Origin: Crenalkalicoccus roseus
Lineage (GTDB): Bacteria; Pseudomonadota; Alphaproteobacteria; Acetobacterales; Acetobacteraceae
DNA: 50,949 bases
Reading direction: 5' to 3'
NCBI RefSeq assembly: GCF_004761865.1
Contig: NZ_SJDM01000022.1
Location: 1 to 50,949, forward strand
The notes under the pieces were generated by a model. The model worked only from the letters and a program-made list of their open reading frames with translations, was not told the origin of the DNA and ran no database searches. The translations under genes and the position numbers were made by a program. Below are positions 27,847 through 35,183 of the stretch, one piece after another (position 1 is the first letter of the stretch; each line of letters opens with the position of its first letter).

Positions 27847-28609
27847 GGCGGCACCGCTGCTCGGTGCCCTGCTGCTCGCCGCGGCGGCGGGCCTCGCCAT
27901 GGCGCAGCCGCCCAGCGGCGCGGACAGGTGGGACGCGCTCTACCGCCCCTTCCCGCTGCCGGAGAGCGGCGCCGCCGCGGGCCCCTTCGCGCCCTGGCCG
28001 GCGCCGCCCGGCATCGCCGGCGCGCTGCCCCCGCCCATCCCCGGCATCGGCAGGCCGGCGAGCCCGGAGGAGATCGCGGGCTGGGACATCGACGTGCGCG
28101 GCGACGGCGAGGGCCTGCCGCCCGGCCGCGGCACGGTGCGCGACGGCGAGGAGCTCTACGTGCAGCACTGCGCCGCCTGCCACGGCGATTTCGGCGAGGG
28201 GCTGGAGCGCTGGCCGGCGCTGATCGGCGGCCGCGGCAGCCTGAACACCGACCAGCCGCGGCGCACCGTCGGCAGCTACTGGCCGCACGCGCCGGTGGTG
28301 TTCGACTACATCCGCCGCGCCATGCCCTACCAGGCGCCGATGAGCCTCTCCAACGACGAGTACTATGCCATCACCGCCTATGTGCTGCACCTGAACGAGC
28401 TGCTGCCCGAGGAGGCCGAGCTCGACGCCGAGGGGCTGCGCGCGCTGCGCATGCCGAACCGCGACGGCTTCGTGCTGGAGGAGCGGCCGGACACGCCCGA
28501 CGAGGCCTGCATGCAGGGCTGCCGGCAGGGCCGGCCGGTGACGGTGACGATGGACAGCCGCCGCTTCGTGGAGCCCGGCTCCGGCTCCGGCTTCTCGGAG
28601 CCGCAGTGA
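27839..28609 (+). CDS. SoxD-like c-type cytochrome subunit
   Basis: 256 residues. Start ATG 27839 inside the end of soxC. Signal peptide APLLGALLLAAAAGLAMAQ. One haem site, CAACHG, in DGEELYVQHCAACHGDFGEG, then WPALIGGRG and FDYIRRAMPYQAPMSLSNDE with a likely axial Met, YYAITAYVLHLNELLP. The C-terminal region has CMQGC, which is not a haem motif. Classical SoxD is longer and di-haem, so this is a short mono-haem version. It should receive electrons from SoxC and pass them on to the divergent cytochrome. Confidence 0.82.
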   Translation: MTRAAPLLGALLLAAAAGLAMAQPPSGADRWDALYRPFPLPESGAAAGPFAPWPAPPGIAGALPPPIPGIGRPASPEEIAGWDIDVRGDGEGLPPGRGTVRDGEELYVQHCAACHGDFGEGLERWPALIGGRGSLNTDQPRRTVGSYWPHAPVVFDYIRRAMPYQAPMSLSNDEYYAITAYVLHLNELLPEEAELDAEGLRALRMPNRDGFVLEERPDTPDEACMQGCRQGRPVTVTMDSRRFVEPGSGSGFSEPQ

Positions 28610-28634
28610 CCGGGCGGAGGGAGGAGACAGGACA

Positions 28635-29099
28635 ATGCGCAGGACCATCGGACGCAGGGCGGCCGGTCTCACGGCGCTGGCCGCGGCGGGCACGGCCGCC
28701 GCCACCGCGGCGGCGCAGGCGGCACCGGCCAAGGAGCGGATCGTCTATCACCTCAACCAGCCGGGCGGGGAGGGCTTCCGCTACTACCGCCAGCTCCTGC
28801 GCAACCTGCGCAACCACCTGAGCGTGCTGCCGCCCGAGGGCCACGATCTGCGCGTGGTGATGCACGGCGCCGGCCTCGGCCTGCTGCGCGAGGCGGCGCG
28901 GCAGGACCCGCAGATCGCGGCCAGCGTGGACGAGCTGAAGCTCGCCGGCGTGCGCTTCGAGATCTGCCGCATCACGCTGCGCCTCGACGACATAAGGCTC
29001 GAGGAGCTGTACGACGCCGCGGAGGACGACCTGGTCGAGAGCGGCGTCGCCCAGCTTGCCCGGCTGCAGCACCAGGGCTTCGCCTACATCAAGGTGTGA
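28635..29099 (+). CDS. Periplasmic DsrE-like protein
   Basis: 154 residues. Starts MRRTIGRRAAGLTALAAAGT with a signal-like stretch ending AAAQAA. The DsrE/F-like alpha/beta domain is IVYHLNQPGGEGFRYYRQLL, NHLSVLPPEGHDLRVVMHGAG and the cysteine-bearing FEICRITL. DsrE-type proteins carry sulfur on such a cysteine. It is 25 bases after the soxD-like gene with a GGAGACAGGAC ribosome site, so third in the operon. Sulfur binding is inferred from family and context. Confidence 0.8.
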   Translation: MRRTIGRRAAGLTALAAAGTAAATAAAQAAPAKERIVYHLNQPGGEGFRYYRQLLRNLRNHLSVLPPEGHDLRVVMHGAGLGLLREAARQDPQIAASVDELKLAGVRFEICRITLRLDDIRLEELYDAAEDDLVESGVAQLARLQHQGFAYIKV

Positions 29100-29160
29100 C
29101 GCGGCCGGCGGCAGCCGGACGCAGCCGCGCGAAGGCAAGGACGGCCAGCGGCAGCCGCCG

Positions 29161-29736
29161 TCAGGGCGGTAGCAGGCTCGGCCCGCGCAGCAGCCGCACG
29201 CCGTGCGTCACCTTCCGCCGCCCGTGCGTGCGGCCGGTGACCAGCGCGGCGGTGTGGCGATTGTCGTGCAGCGCGGCGAGGCCGAAGCCCAGGCTGCGCA
29301 GCAGCAGGAAGTGGTCGGTCACCCGCAGCAGGTACCAGCCCGCGGGCAGGCCGCCGCGCACGAGGCCGAGCAGCGTCGGGCGCCGCTCCGGCAGGGGGAG
29401 CGGCGCGTGCGGCACCCCGGCGGCGTCCAGCGCCGCCAGCAGGTCCCGCCAGTAGGCGGTGACGATCGGCGCCGCCGGGGGGTACCAGTCGGGCGCGATG
29501 GCGCGCAGCAGGTCGCAGGCCCCGGCGTAGCTGCGCCCGGTGGCGAGGGCCAGCGCCGCCGGCCCGCACCAGGCGGTGCAGCCCTCGTTCTCGGCGGCGA
29601 GTTGGAGGTGGCCGCGCAGCCCCGGTACCCGCCCGGCCAGCAGCGCCGCCGGCACCGCCGCCCGGGCGCGCCGGCCGGCCTCGGCGCGCTCCCCCCCCTG
29701 GCCGGCGAGGCCGCCGGGCCGCTGCTCGATCCCCAT
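29161..29736 (-). CDS. Putative papain-like/C39-like cysteine peptidase-fold protein
   Basis: 191 residues. ATG 29736 follows GGGGAG. Core: ENEGCTAWCGPAALALATGR with a candidate catalytic cysteine near residue 57 at a helix start, as in C39/papain-like enzymes. WYLLRVTDHFLLLRSLGFG carries a candidate histidine, followed by ALHDNRHTAALVTGRTHGRR. There is no clear signal peptide; residues 20-45 are Ala/Arg-rich. Convergent with the DsrE-like gene. The substrate is unknown; it could be an amidase or an inactive relative. Confidence 0.6.
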   Translation of the reverse strand: MGIEQRPGGLAGQGGERAEAGRRARAAVPAALLAGRVPGLRGHLQLAAENEGCTAWCGPAALALATGRSYAGACDLLRAIAPDWYPPAAPIVTAYWRDLLAALDAAGVPHAPLPLPERRPTLLGLVRGGLPAGWYLLRVTDHFLLLRSLGFGLAALHDNRHTAALVTGRTHGRRKVTHGVRLLRGPSLLPP

Positions 29737-29972
29737 GACTGCTCCCCTGTCGCCGGGGGTCGGTGCCGCCGGCTTGCGCACGATCTTGTGATTCCTGGAC
29801 GGATCGTCAACCTAAGATTGTATATCGTAATCTTTTCTATCGTGTTTAGGGCTCGGCGCCCCTCCACGCCATCGACGCCCGCCGTCGTCCCGGCATTCCG
29901 CGGCGCGGATCGGGCACCAGGGCCGCTCCGCCAGCCGCGCTCCCGGCCGGTTCCGGCGCTCCGCGATCCGCT
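29737..29972. promoter_or_regulatory. A/T-rich promoter/operator region upstream of the peptidase-like gene
   Basis: 236 bases without a gene, between two minus-strand genes. The section 29805-29850 is unusually A/T-rich for this genome and holds the inverted repeat AAGATT (29814-29819) / AATCTT (29829-29834) with a 9-base spacer. A TTGACG hexamer (minus strand, 29809-29804) might be a -35 element. This is the likely promoter of the gene at 29736, and possibly an operator. Confidence 0.5.
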
Positions 29973-30596
29973 CTAGCGCAGCAGCACCCCATGCCCGCGC
30001 AGGAAGTCGAGCAGCGGCAGCAGCGGCAGGCCGAGGATCGCCGCATACTCCCCCTCGACCGCGCGCAGGAGCTGCGCGCCCGGCCCCTCCAGCCGGCAGG
30101 CGCCGACCGAGGCCAGCACCCGCTCCCCCTCCACCGCCAGATAGGCGTCGAGGAAGGCCTCGGAGAAGTCGCGCATGGCGAGGCGCGGCCGCGCCACGTG
30201 CTGCCACACCCGCCCGCCATGCCGCCAGCACACCACGGCGGTGACCAGTTCGTGCCACCGCCCGCGCAGCGCAAGAAGCTGCGCGCGCGCATCTGCCATG
30301 TCCGCGGGCTTGTCGAACCAGCGCGGGCCCTCGCCGGTGTCGCAGACCAGCATCTGGTCGGCGCCGATCACCAGCGCCTCCGGCTCCCGCGCCGCGATGC
30401 GGCGCGCCTTGGCCTCGGCCAGCAGCAGTGCCGTCTCGGCGGCGGGCAGGCCCTCGGCGCGGGCGCTCTCCTTGATCGCCGCCTCGTCCACCGCCGCCGC
30501 CCGTACCTCCACGGCGAGCCCCGCCGCCTCCAGCACCGCGCGGCGGGCGGTGGAGGCGGAGGCGAGGACGAGGCGCGGTTCCGGCCGCTGCAGCAT
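29973..30596 (-). CDS. maf: Maf-family nucleoside triphosphate pyrophosphatase
   Basis: 207 residues. Hydrolyses non-canonical or modified NTPs (dTTP/UTP or m7GTP type). Starts PRLVLASASTARRAVLEAAGL with the nucleotide-binding S-S-T-like turn, then VDEAAIKES, LAEAKARRIAAREPEALVIGADQMLV (catalytic Asp), FDKPADMADARAQLLALRGR and VEGEYAAILGLPLLPLL. ATG 30596 shares its A with the TGA of ppsR (TGATG). The ppsR-maf order matches that next to the Caulobacter origin. Confidence 0.93.
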   Translation of the reverse strand: MLQRPEPRLVLASASTARRAVLEAAGLAVEVRAAAVDEAAIKESARAEGLPAAETALLLAEAKARRIAAREPEALVIGADQMLVCDTGEGPRWFDKPADMADARAQLLALRGRWHELVTAVVCWRHGGRVWQHVARPRLAMRDFSEAFLDAYLAVEGERVLASVGACRLEGPGAQLLRAVEGEYAAILGLPLLPLLDFLRGHGVLLR

Positions 30597-31489
30597 CACG
30601 GCGCCCCCCCGCCCAGCACCGCGGCGGCGGGGTCGTGCGGCATCGGCGCCGCGGCGCGGCCGCGCCGGGCGTGCCAGGCCTCCATGAGCTGCAGCACCGT
30701 CGCCGCCGTCTCCTCGATGCTGCGCCGCGTCACGTCGATCACCGGCCAGCCGCGCTGCGCGCAGATCCGTCGCGCCGCCAGGATCTCCGCCTTCACCGAT
30801 TCCGGGTCCACGTACTGGCTCGTGTCCTGCCGCACCCCGCCGGCGCCGATCAGCCGCAGCCGGTGGCGGCGGATCTCGATCAGCGCGTGGGTCTCGATGG
30901 TCAGCCCTACCACCGGGCAGGGCGGGTCGTCGAGTTCGGGCGGCAGCGGCACGCCCGGCACGATCGGCACGTTGGCCGCCTTGATGCCGCGGTTGGCGAG
31001 ATAGAAGCAGGTCGGCGTCTTGGAGGAGCGGGAGACGCCGACCAGGCACACATCCGCCTCCGCTATGCCCGCCACGCCCTGCCCGTCGTCGTGCGCCAGC
31101 ACGAAGTGCATGGCGTCGATGCGGCGGAAGTAGTCGGCGTCCAGCACGTGCTGCGCCGCCCGCTTCTCCCGCGCCTTCTCGCCGATCTGGCTCTGCAGCA
31201 GCTCCATCACCTGATCGAGCACGGACAGGCAGGGCACGCCGAGCCGCTCGCACGCCTCCTCCAGCGCGTGGCGCAGGCTGCGGTCCACCAGGGTGAACAG
31301 CACCGGCCCCGGCTCGTGCCGCAGCCCCTCCAGCACCCGGTCGAGCTGCAGGCGGGAGCGGATCAGGCTCCAGCGGTGCGGGATGACGTGGTGGCCGTCG
31401 AAGCGCGCGAGGGTGGCGCGGGCGATGGAGTTCAGCGTCTCGCCCGTGCTGTCGGAGACCAGGTGCAGGTTGATGGTGCGGTGGGCCAT
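30596..31489 (-). CDS. ppsR: Pyruvate,phosphate dikinase/PEP synthase regulatory protein (DUF299, RP001 homologue)
   Basis: 297 residues. Bifunctional ADP-dependent kinase / Pi-dependent pyrophosphorylase that switches pyruvate-phosphate dikinase or PEP synthase. Starts [20 protein letters not shown], has the P-loop GVSRSSKTP, and [14 protein letters not shown] then [18 protein letters not shown]. Start ATG 31489. It is divergent from hemE; this pair flanks the replication origin in Caulobacter and Rickettsia. Coupled to maf. Confidence 0.95.
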   Translation of the reverse strand: MAHRTINLHLVSDSTGETLNSIARATLARFDGHHVIPHRWSLIRSRLQLDRVLEGLRHEPGPVLFTLVDRSLRHALEEACERLGVPCLSVLDQVMELLQSQIGEKAREKRAAQHVLDADYFRRIDAMHFVLAHDDGQGVAGIAEADVCLVGVSRSSKTPTCFYLANRGIKAANVPIVPGVPLPPELDDPPCPVVGLTIETHALIEIRRHRLRLIGAGGVRQDTSQYVDPESVKAEILAARRICAQRGWPVIDVTRRSIEETAATVLQLMEAWHARRGRAAAPMPHDPAAAVLGGGAP

Positions 31490-31788
31490 GCGGTGGAGAA
31501 TAGCGTGCGCGGCTGGGGATCGCGGGGAAAACCCCGCCCCGCCCCCAGGGATGCATCGCATCCCGGGGAGAGGCCGGGGCCGGCCGCCGCCGGGGACGGG
31601 TCCGCGCGGCGCCCTGCGCGAGTCCGGGACGGCGGCGATTCCGGACGCGGAATCAGCGCCCTGGCGGGCGCGCCCGCGGTGGACAGGGCTGTGGACGGAA
31701 CCGGCTGGGAATGCATCCCCGTCATCCACAGGCCCAACCGCCACCCCGACCTTCCAGACTTTCTTCTTTCCTGCGATGAGAGGGCGCG
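31490..31788. other. Candidate chromosomal origin of replication (ppsR-hemE intergenic region)
   Basis: 299 bases between divergent ppsR and hemE, the conserved alphaproteobacterial origin site. Seen in the sequence: three GANTC methylation sites within 35 bp (31620 GAGTC, 31637 GATTC, 31650 GAATC); TCATCCACA at 31722-31730, one mismatch from the DnaA box TTATCCACA; two GTGGAC repeats (31679, 31691), i.e. TCCAC cores on the other strand; the inverted repeat GGGATGC-ATC-GCATCCC (31548-31564); and a pyrimidine-rich run near 31750-31771. No large A/T-rich unwinding element is obvious. The hemE and ppsR promoters must also be here. Confidence 0.5.
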
Positions 31789-32853
31789 ATGCCGAGCGAT
31801 CCCCGCCATCCCCAGGCGCCCGACAAGCCCCTGCCGCGCAGCCTGCGGGGGGAGGCGGTGTGGCCACCGCCCGTCTGGCTGATGCGCCAGGCCGGGCGCT
31901 ACCTGCCGGAATACCGCGCCGTGCGGGCGAGGGCGGGGGATTTCGTCACCCTCTGCACCACGCCCGACCTCGCCGCCGAGGTGACGCTGCAGCCGATCCG
32001 CCGCTACGGCTTCGACGGGGCGATCCTGTTCTCCGACATCCTGATGCTCCCCTGGGCGATGGGGCAGGGGCTGCGCTTTGCCGAGGGCGAGGGACCGCTG
32101 CTCGACCCGGTGCGGGATGCCGCGGGGCTCGCCGCGCTGCGCCCGCAAGAGGCGCTGGCGCGGGCGGCGCCGATCCTCGAGACGGTGCGGCGCGTGCGCG
32201 CGGGGCTCGCGGCCGAGGCGCCGGGAACGGCGCTGATCGGCTTCGCCGGCAGCCCCTTCACCGTCGCCTGCTACATGGTGGACGGGCGCGGCGGCGGCGC
32301 CTTCCACGAGACCCGCCGCCTCGCCCATGCCGATCCGGACCTGTTCGGCCGCCTGATCGCCCTGCTGGCCGAGGCGACCGCCGACTACCTCGTGGCGCAG
32401 GCCGAGGCGGGGGCGGAGGCGCTGATGCTGTTCGACTCCTGGGCGGGGCTGCTGCCCCCCGCCCAGTTCCGCCGCTGGGTGATCGCGCCGACCGAGGCGG
32501 TGGCGCGGGCGGTGCGCCGCCGCGCCCCCGGCATCCCGCTGATCGGCTTCCCGCGCCTGGCCGGGCCGATGCTGGCGGAGTACGCGGCGCGGACCGGGGT
32601 GCAGGCACTCGGGATGGACACCGCCATGGATCCGCGCTGGGCCGCCGGCGCGGTGGCGCCGGACCAGGCGCTGCAGGGCAATCTCGACCCGCTGGCGCTG
32701 ATCGCCGGCGGCGCGGCGCTGGAGGCGGAGGCGCGCTCCATCCTCGAGGCGATGCGCGGCCGGCCCTTCGTGTTCAACCTCGGCCACGGCATCGAGAAGA
32801 CCACGCCGCCCGAGCACGTCGCCGCGCTGGTGCGGCTGGTGCGGGCGGGGTAG
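31789..32853 (+). CDS. hemE: Uroporphyrinogen decarboxylase
   Basis: 354 residues. Decarboxylates uroporphyrinogen III to coproporphyrinogen III in haem synthesis. Signature 1 is [20 protein letters not shown], with the substrate-binding Arg residues, and [14 protein letters not shown] follows. Signature 2 is [36 protein letters not shown] is near the end. Start ATG 31789. It heads a haem gene run (hemE, hemH, HAD, hemJ) reading away from the candidate origin. Confidence 0.97.
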   Translation: MPSDPRHPQAPDKPLPRSLRGEAVWPPPVWLMRQAGRYLPEYRAVRARAGDFVTLCTTPDLAAEVTLQPIRRYGFDGAILFSDILMLPWAMGQGLRFAEGEGPLLDPVRDAAGLAALRPQEALARAAPILETVRRVRAGLAAEAPGTALIGFAGSPFTVACYMVDGRGGGAFHETRRLAHADPDLFGRLIALLAEATADYLVAQAEAGAEALMLFDSWAGLLPPAQFRRWVIAPTEAVARAVRRRAPGIPLIGFPRLAGPMLAEYAARTGVQALGMDTAMDPRWAAGAVAPDQALQGNLDPLALIAGGAALEAEARSILEAMRGRPFVFNLGHGIEKTTPPEHVAALVRLVRAG

Positions 32854-32882
32854 GCGCACTTGACCGCGGCCGGTTGCACGTC

Positions 32883-34019
32883 ATGTCCGGCCGCATGAAC
32901 CATTCCGCCCCGAGCCCCCGCCCCGCCCCCGCCCGCCCCAGGCTCGCCATCGTGCTGTTCAACCTCGGCGGGCCCGACCGGCCGGAGGCGGTGCGGCCCT
33001 TCCTGGTGAACCTGTTCACCGACCCCGCCATCCTGCGCGTGCCGGGGCCGCTGCGGCCGCTGCTCGGCCGGCTGATCGCCTGGCGGCGCACCAGGCCGGC
33101 GCTCGAGAACTACGCCGTGCTCGGCGGCCGCTCCCCCCTCCTCGAACTGACCGAGGCGCAGGGCCGGGCGCTGGAGGCGGCGCTGGCCGCGGAGGATGTC
33201 GAGGCGCGCTGCTTCGTCGCCATGCGCTACTGGCACCCGATGAGCGAGGCGGCGGCGCGGGCGGTGAAGGAATGGGCGCCGGACGAGGTGCTGCTGCTGC
33301 CGCTCTACCCGCAATTCTCCACCACCACCACCGGCAGCAGCATCGCCGCCTGGAAGGAGGCCTGCGCGCGCGTCGGCCTCTCGGCGCCCACCACCACCCT
33401 CTGCTGCTGGCACTCCGACGGCGGCTTCGTCGCCGCCACCACCGCCCTGATCCGCCGCGCCCTCGAGGAGGCGCGCGCCGCCCTGCCCGCGGGGGTGGGG
33501 CTGCGCCTGCTGTTCTCGGCCCATGGCCTCCCCGAGAGCATCGTGAAGCGGGGCGATCCCTACCAGTGGCAGGTGGAGCGGACGGTGGAGCGCGTGGTGG
33601 AGCGCCTCGGCATCGCGGGGCTCGACCATGCCATCTGCTACCAGTCCCGCGTCACGCCGCAGAAATGGATCGGCCCCTCGACCGAGGAGGAGATCGCCCG
33701 CGCCGCGCAGGACAAGGTGGCGGTGCTGGTCTGCCCGATCGCCTTCGTCTCCGAGCATTCCGAGACCCTGGTCGAGCTCGACGTCGAGTACCGTCACGAG
33801 GCGGAGAAGCTCGGCGTGCCCGGCTATTTCCGCGTGCCGGCGCAGAACAGCGACCCGGGCTTCATCGCCGCGCTGCGCGACCTCGTGCTGCGCGCCCGCG
33901 CCTCCGGCCGCGCCCTGTGCAGCTTCGCCGGCGCCAGGCAGTGCCCGCGCGCCTTCGGCGACTGCCCGCACGCCCGCGCGCGCGAGACCGGGCGCGCCGC
34001 CGCGCACGCCGCGTCGTGA
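32883..34019 (+). CDS. hemH: Ferrochelatase
   Basis: About 378 residues. Inserts Fe2+ into protoporphyrin IX. Motifs: IVLFNLGGPDRPEAVRPFLV, YPQFSTTTTGSS, LLFSAHGLPESIVKRGDPY with the metal-binding His, CYQSRVTPQKWIGPSTE, and PIAFVSEHSETLVELDVEY with the active-site Glu. Start at ATG 32883; a second ATG at 32895 is equally possible. The C-terminal extension has cysteines (ALCSFAGARQCPRAFGDCPH), which could be a [2Fe-2S]-like ligand set as in some alphaproteobacterial ferrochelatases. Its TGA overlaps the next gene's GTG. Confidence 0.96.
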   Translation: MSGRMNHSAPSPRPAPARPRLAIVLFNLGGPDRPEAVRPFLVNLFTDPAILRVPGPLRPLLGRLIAWRRTRPALENYAVLGGRSPLLELTEAQGRALEAALAAEDVEARCFVAMRYWHPMSEAAARAVKEWAPDEVLLLPLYPQFSTTTTGSSIAAWKEACARVGLSAPTTTLCCWHSDGGFVAATTALIRRALEEARAALPAGVGLRLLFSAHGLPESIVKRGDPYQWQVERTVERVVERLGIAGLDHAICYQSRVTPQKWIGPSTEEEIARAAQDKVAVLVCPIAFVSEHSETLVELDVEYRHEAEKLGVPGYFRVPAQNSDPGFIAALRDLVLRARASGRALCSFAGARQCPRAFGDCPHARARETGRAAAHAAS

Positions 34020-34708
34020 GCCCTCACGACGGTCCGCCGCCGCGGCCCGCCGCGGTGCTGTTCGACTGCGACGGCGTGCTGGCCGACAGCGAGGGGCTGG
34101 TGAACCGCCTGGTGGCCGAGGACCTCACCATGCGCGGCTGGCGCCTTTCCGGCGAGCAGGCGCGGGAGACCTTCCTCGGCATGGCGGTGCCGGACATGCT
34201 GCCGGTGATCGAGGCGCGGGTCGGCAGGCTGCCGCCGGGCTGGGTGCCGGCGCTGGCGCGGCGCATCGCCGCCCGCCTCGCCGCGGAGCTGGAGCCGGTG
34301 CCGGGGGCGCCGGAAGCGGTCCGGGCGGTGGTGGCAGCGGGGCTGCCGGTGGCGGTCGCCTCCAATTCGGGACGGGAGGAGCTGGCGGCGAAGCTCGCCC
34401 GTCTCGGCCTCGCCCCCCTGTTCGCCGGGCGGGCCTTCAGCTTCGAGGAGGTGGCGCGGCCGAAGCCGGCGCCCGACCTCTACCTCGCCGCGGCGCGCGC
34501 CTGCGGCGCCGACCCGGCGCGCTGCGTGGTGGTGGAGGACAGCCTGCTCGGCGCCAAGGCCGGCATCGCCGCCGGCTGCCGCGTGCTCGGCCTCACGCGC
34601 GGCACCGACGCGGCGGTGTTCCGGGCGATCGGCGCCGAGCCGCTCGCCGCCATGGCGGAGCTGCCGGCGCGCCTCGGCCTCGCCGGCGCGAGGGGGGCGG
34701 CGGCATGA
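34016..34708 (+). CDS. HAD-superfamily phosphatase (beta-phosphoglucomutase/Gph-like)
   Basis: 230 residues from the GTG at 34016, which overlaps the hemH stop. HAD motif I is VLFDCDGVLADSEGLVNRL with nucleophile and acid aspartates. Motif II is VAVASNSGREE, motif III has the lysine in RPKPAPDLYLAAARACGADP, and motif IV is CVVVEDSLLGAKAGIAAG. The cap domain is helical. It acts on a small phosphate ester; the substrate is not determinable. It lies between hemH and hemJ with ATGA-type overlaps, so it is co-translated with haem genes. Confidence 0.88.
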   Translation: MSPHDGPPPRPAAVLFDCDGVLADSEGLVNRLVAEDLTMRGWRLSGEQARETFLGMAVPDMLPVIEARVGRLPPGWVPALARRIAARLAAELEPVPGAPEAVRAVVAAGLPVAVASNSGREELAAKLARLGLAPLFAGRAFSFEEVARPKPAPDLYLAAARACGADPARCVVVEDSLLGAKAGIAAGCRVLGLTRGTDAAVFRAIGAEPLAAMAELPARLGLAGARGAAA

Positions 34709-35157
34709 GCGTGGAGGCGCTGGCGCCCCTCTACCCCTGGACCAAGGCGCTGCACCTGCTCGCCGTCTTCGCCTGGATGGCGGGGCTGTTCTACCTGCCG
34801 CGGCTCTACGTGTACCACAGCGGGGTCGCGCCCGGCTCGGCGACCTCCGAGCTGTTCAAGACCATGGAGCGGCGCCTGCTGCGCGGCATCATGAACCCGG
34901 CCATGGCGGCGGCCTGGATCCTCGGCCTCGCCCTGGTGCTGACGCCCGGCGTGGTGGACTGGCGGGCGGGGTGGTGGCACGGGAAGATGGCCGGCTTCCT
35001 CGGCATGACCTGGTTCCACATGCACCTCGCCGCCGCCCGCCGCGGCTTCGCGGCGGAGGCGCGCCCGCGCTCGGAGCGCTACTGGCGGGCGATGAACGAG
35101 CTGCCGACGGTGCTGCTCATCCTCATCGTCGTCATGGTGATCGTGAAGCCGTTCTGA
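34705..35157 (+). CDS. hemJ: Protoporphyrinogen oxidase HemJ
   Basis: 150 residues, integral membrane protein with four hydrophobic helices. LYPWTKALHLLAVFAWMAGLFYLPRLYVYH carries the conserved His. The central part is RRLLRGIMNPAMAAAWILGL. W-WHGKMAGFLGMTWFHMHLAA has further conserved His/Lys, and the C-terminus is RAMNELPTVLLILIVVMVIVKPF. It oxidises protoporphyrinogen IX to protoporphyrin IX, the substrate of the ferrochelatase encoded two genes upstream. ATG overlaps the HAD stop. Confidence 0.95.
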   Translation: MSVEALAPLYPWTKALHLLAVFAWMAGLFYLPRLYVYHSGVAPGSATSELFKTMERRLLRGIMNPAMAAAWILGLALVLTPGVVDWRAGWWHGKMAGFLGMTWFHMHLAAARRGFAAEARPRSERYWRAMNELPTVLLILIVVMVIVKPF

Positions 35158-35183
35158 CCCGGCCCGGCGGCGCGGGCCGCGCC

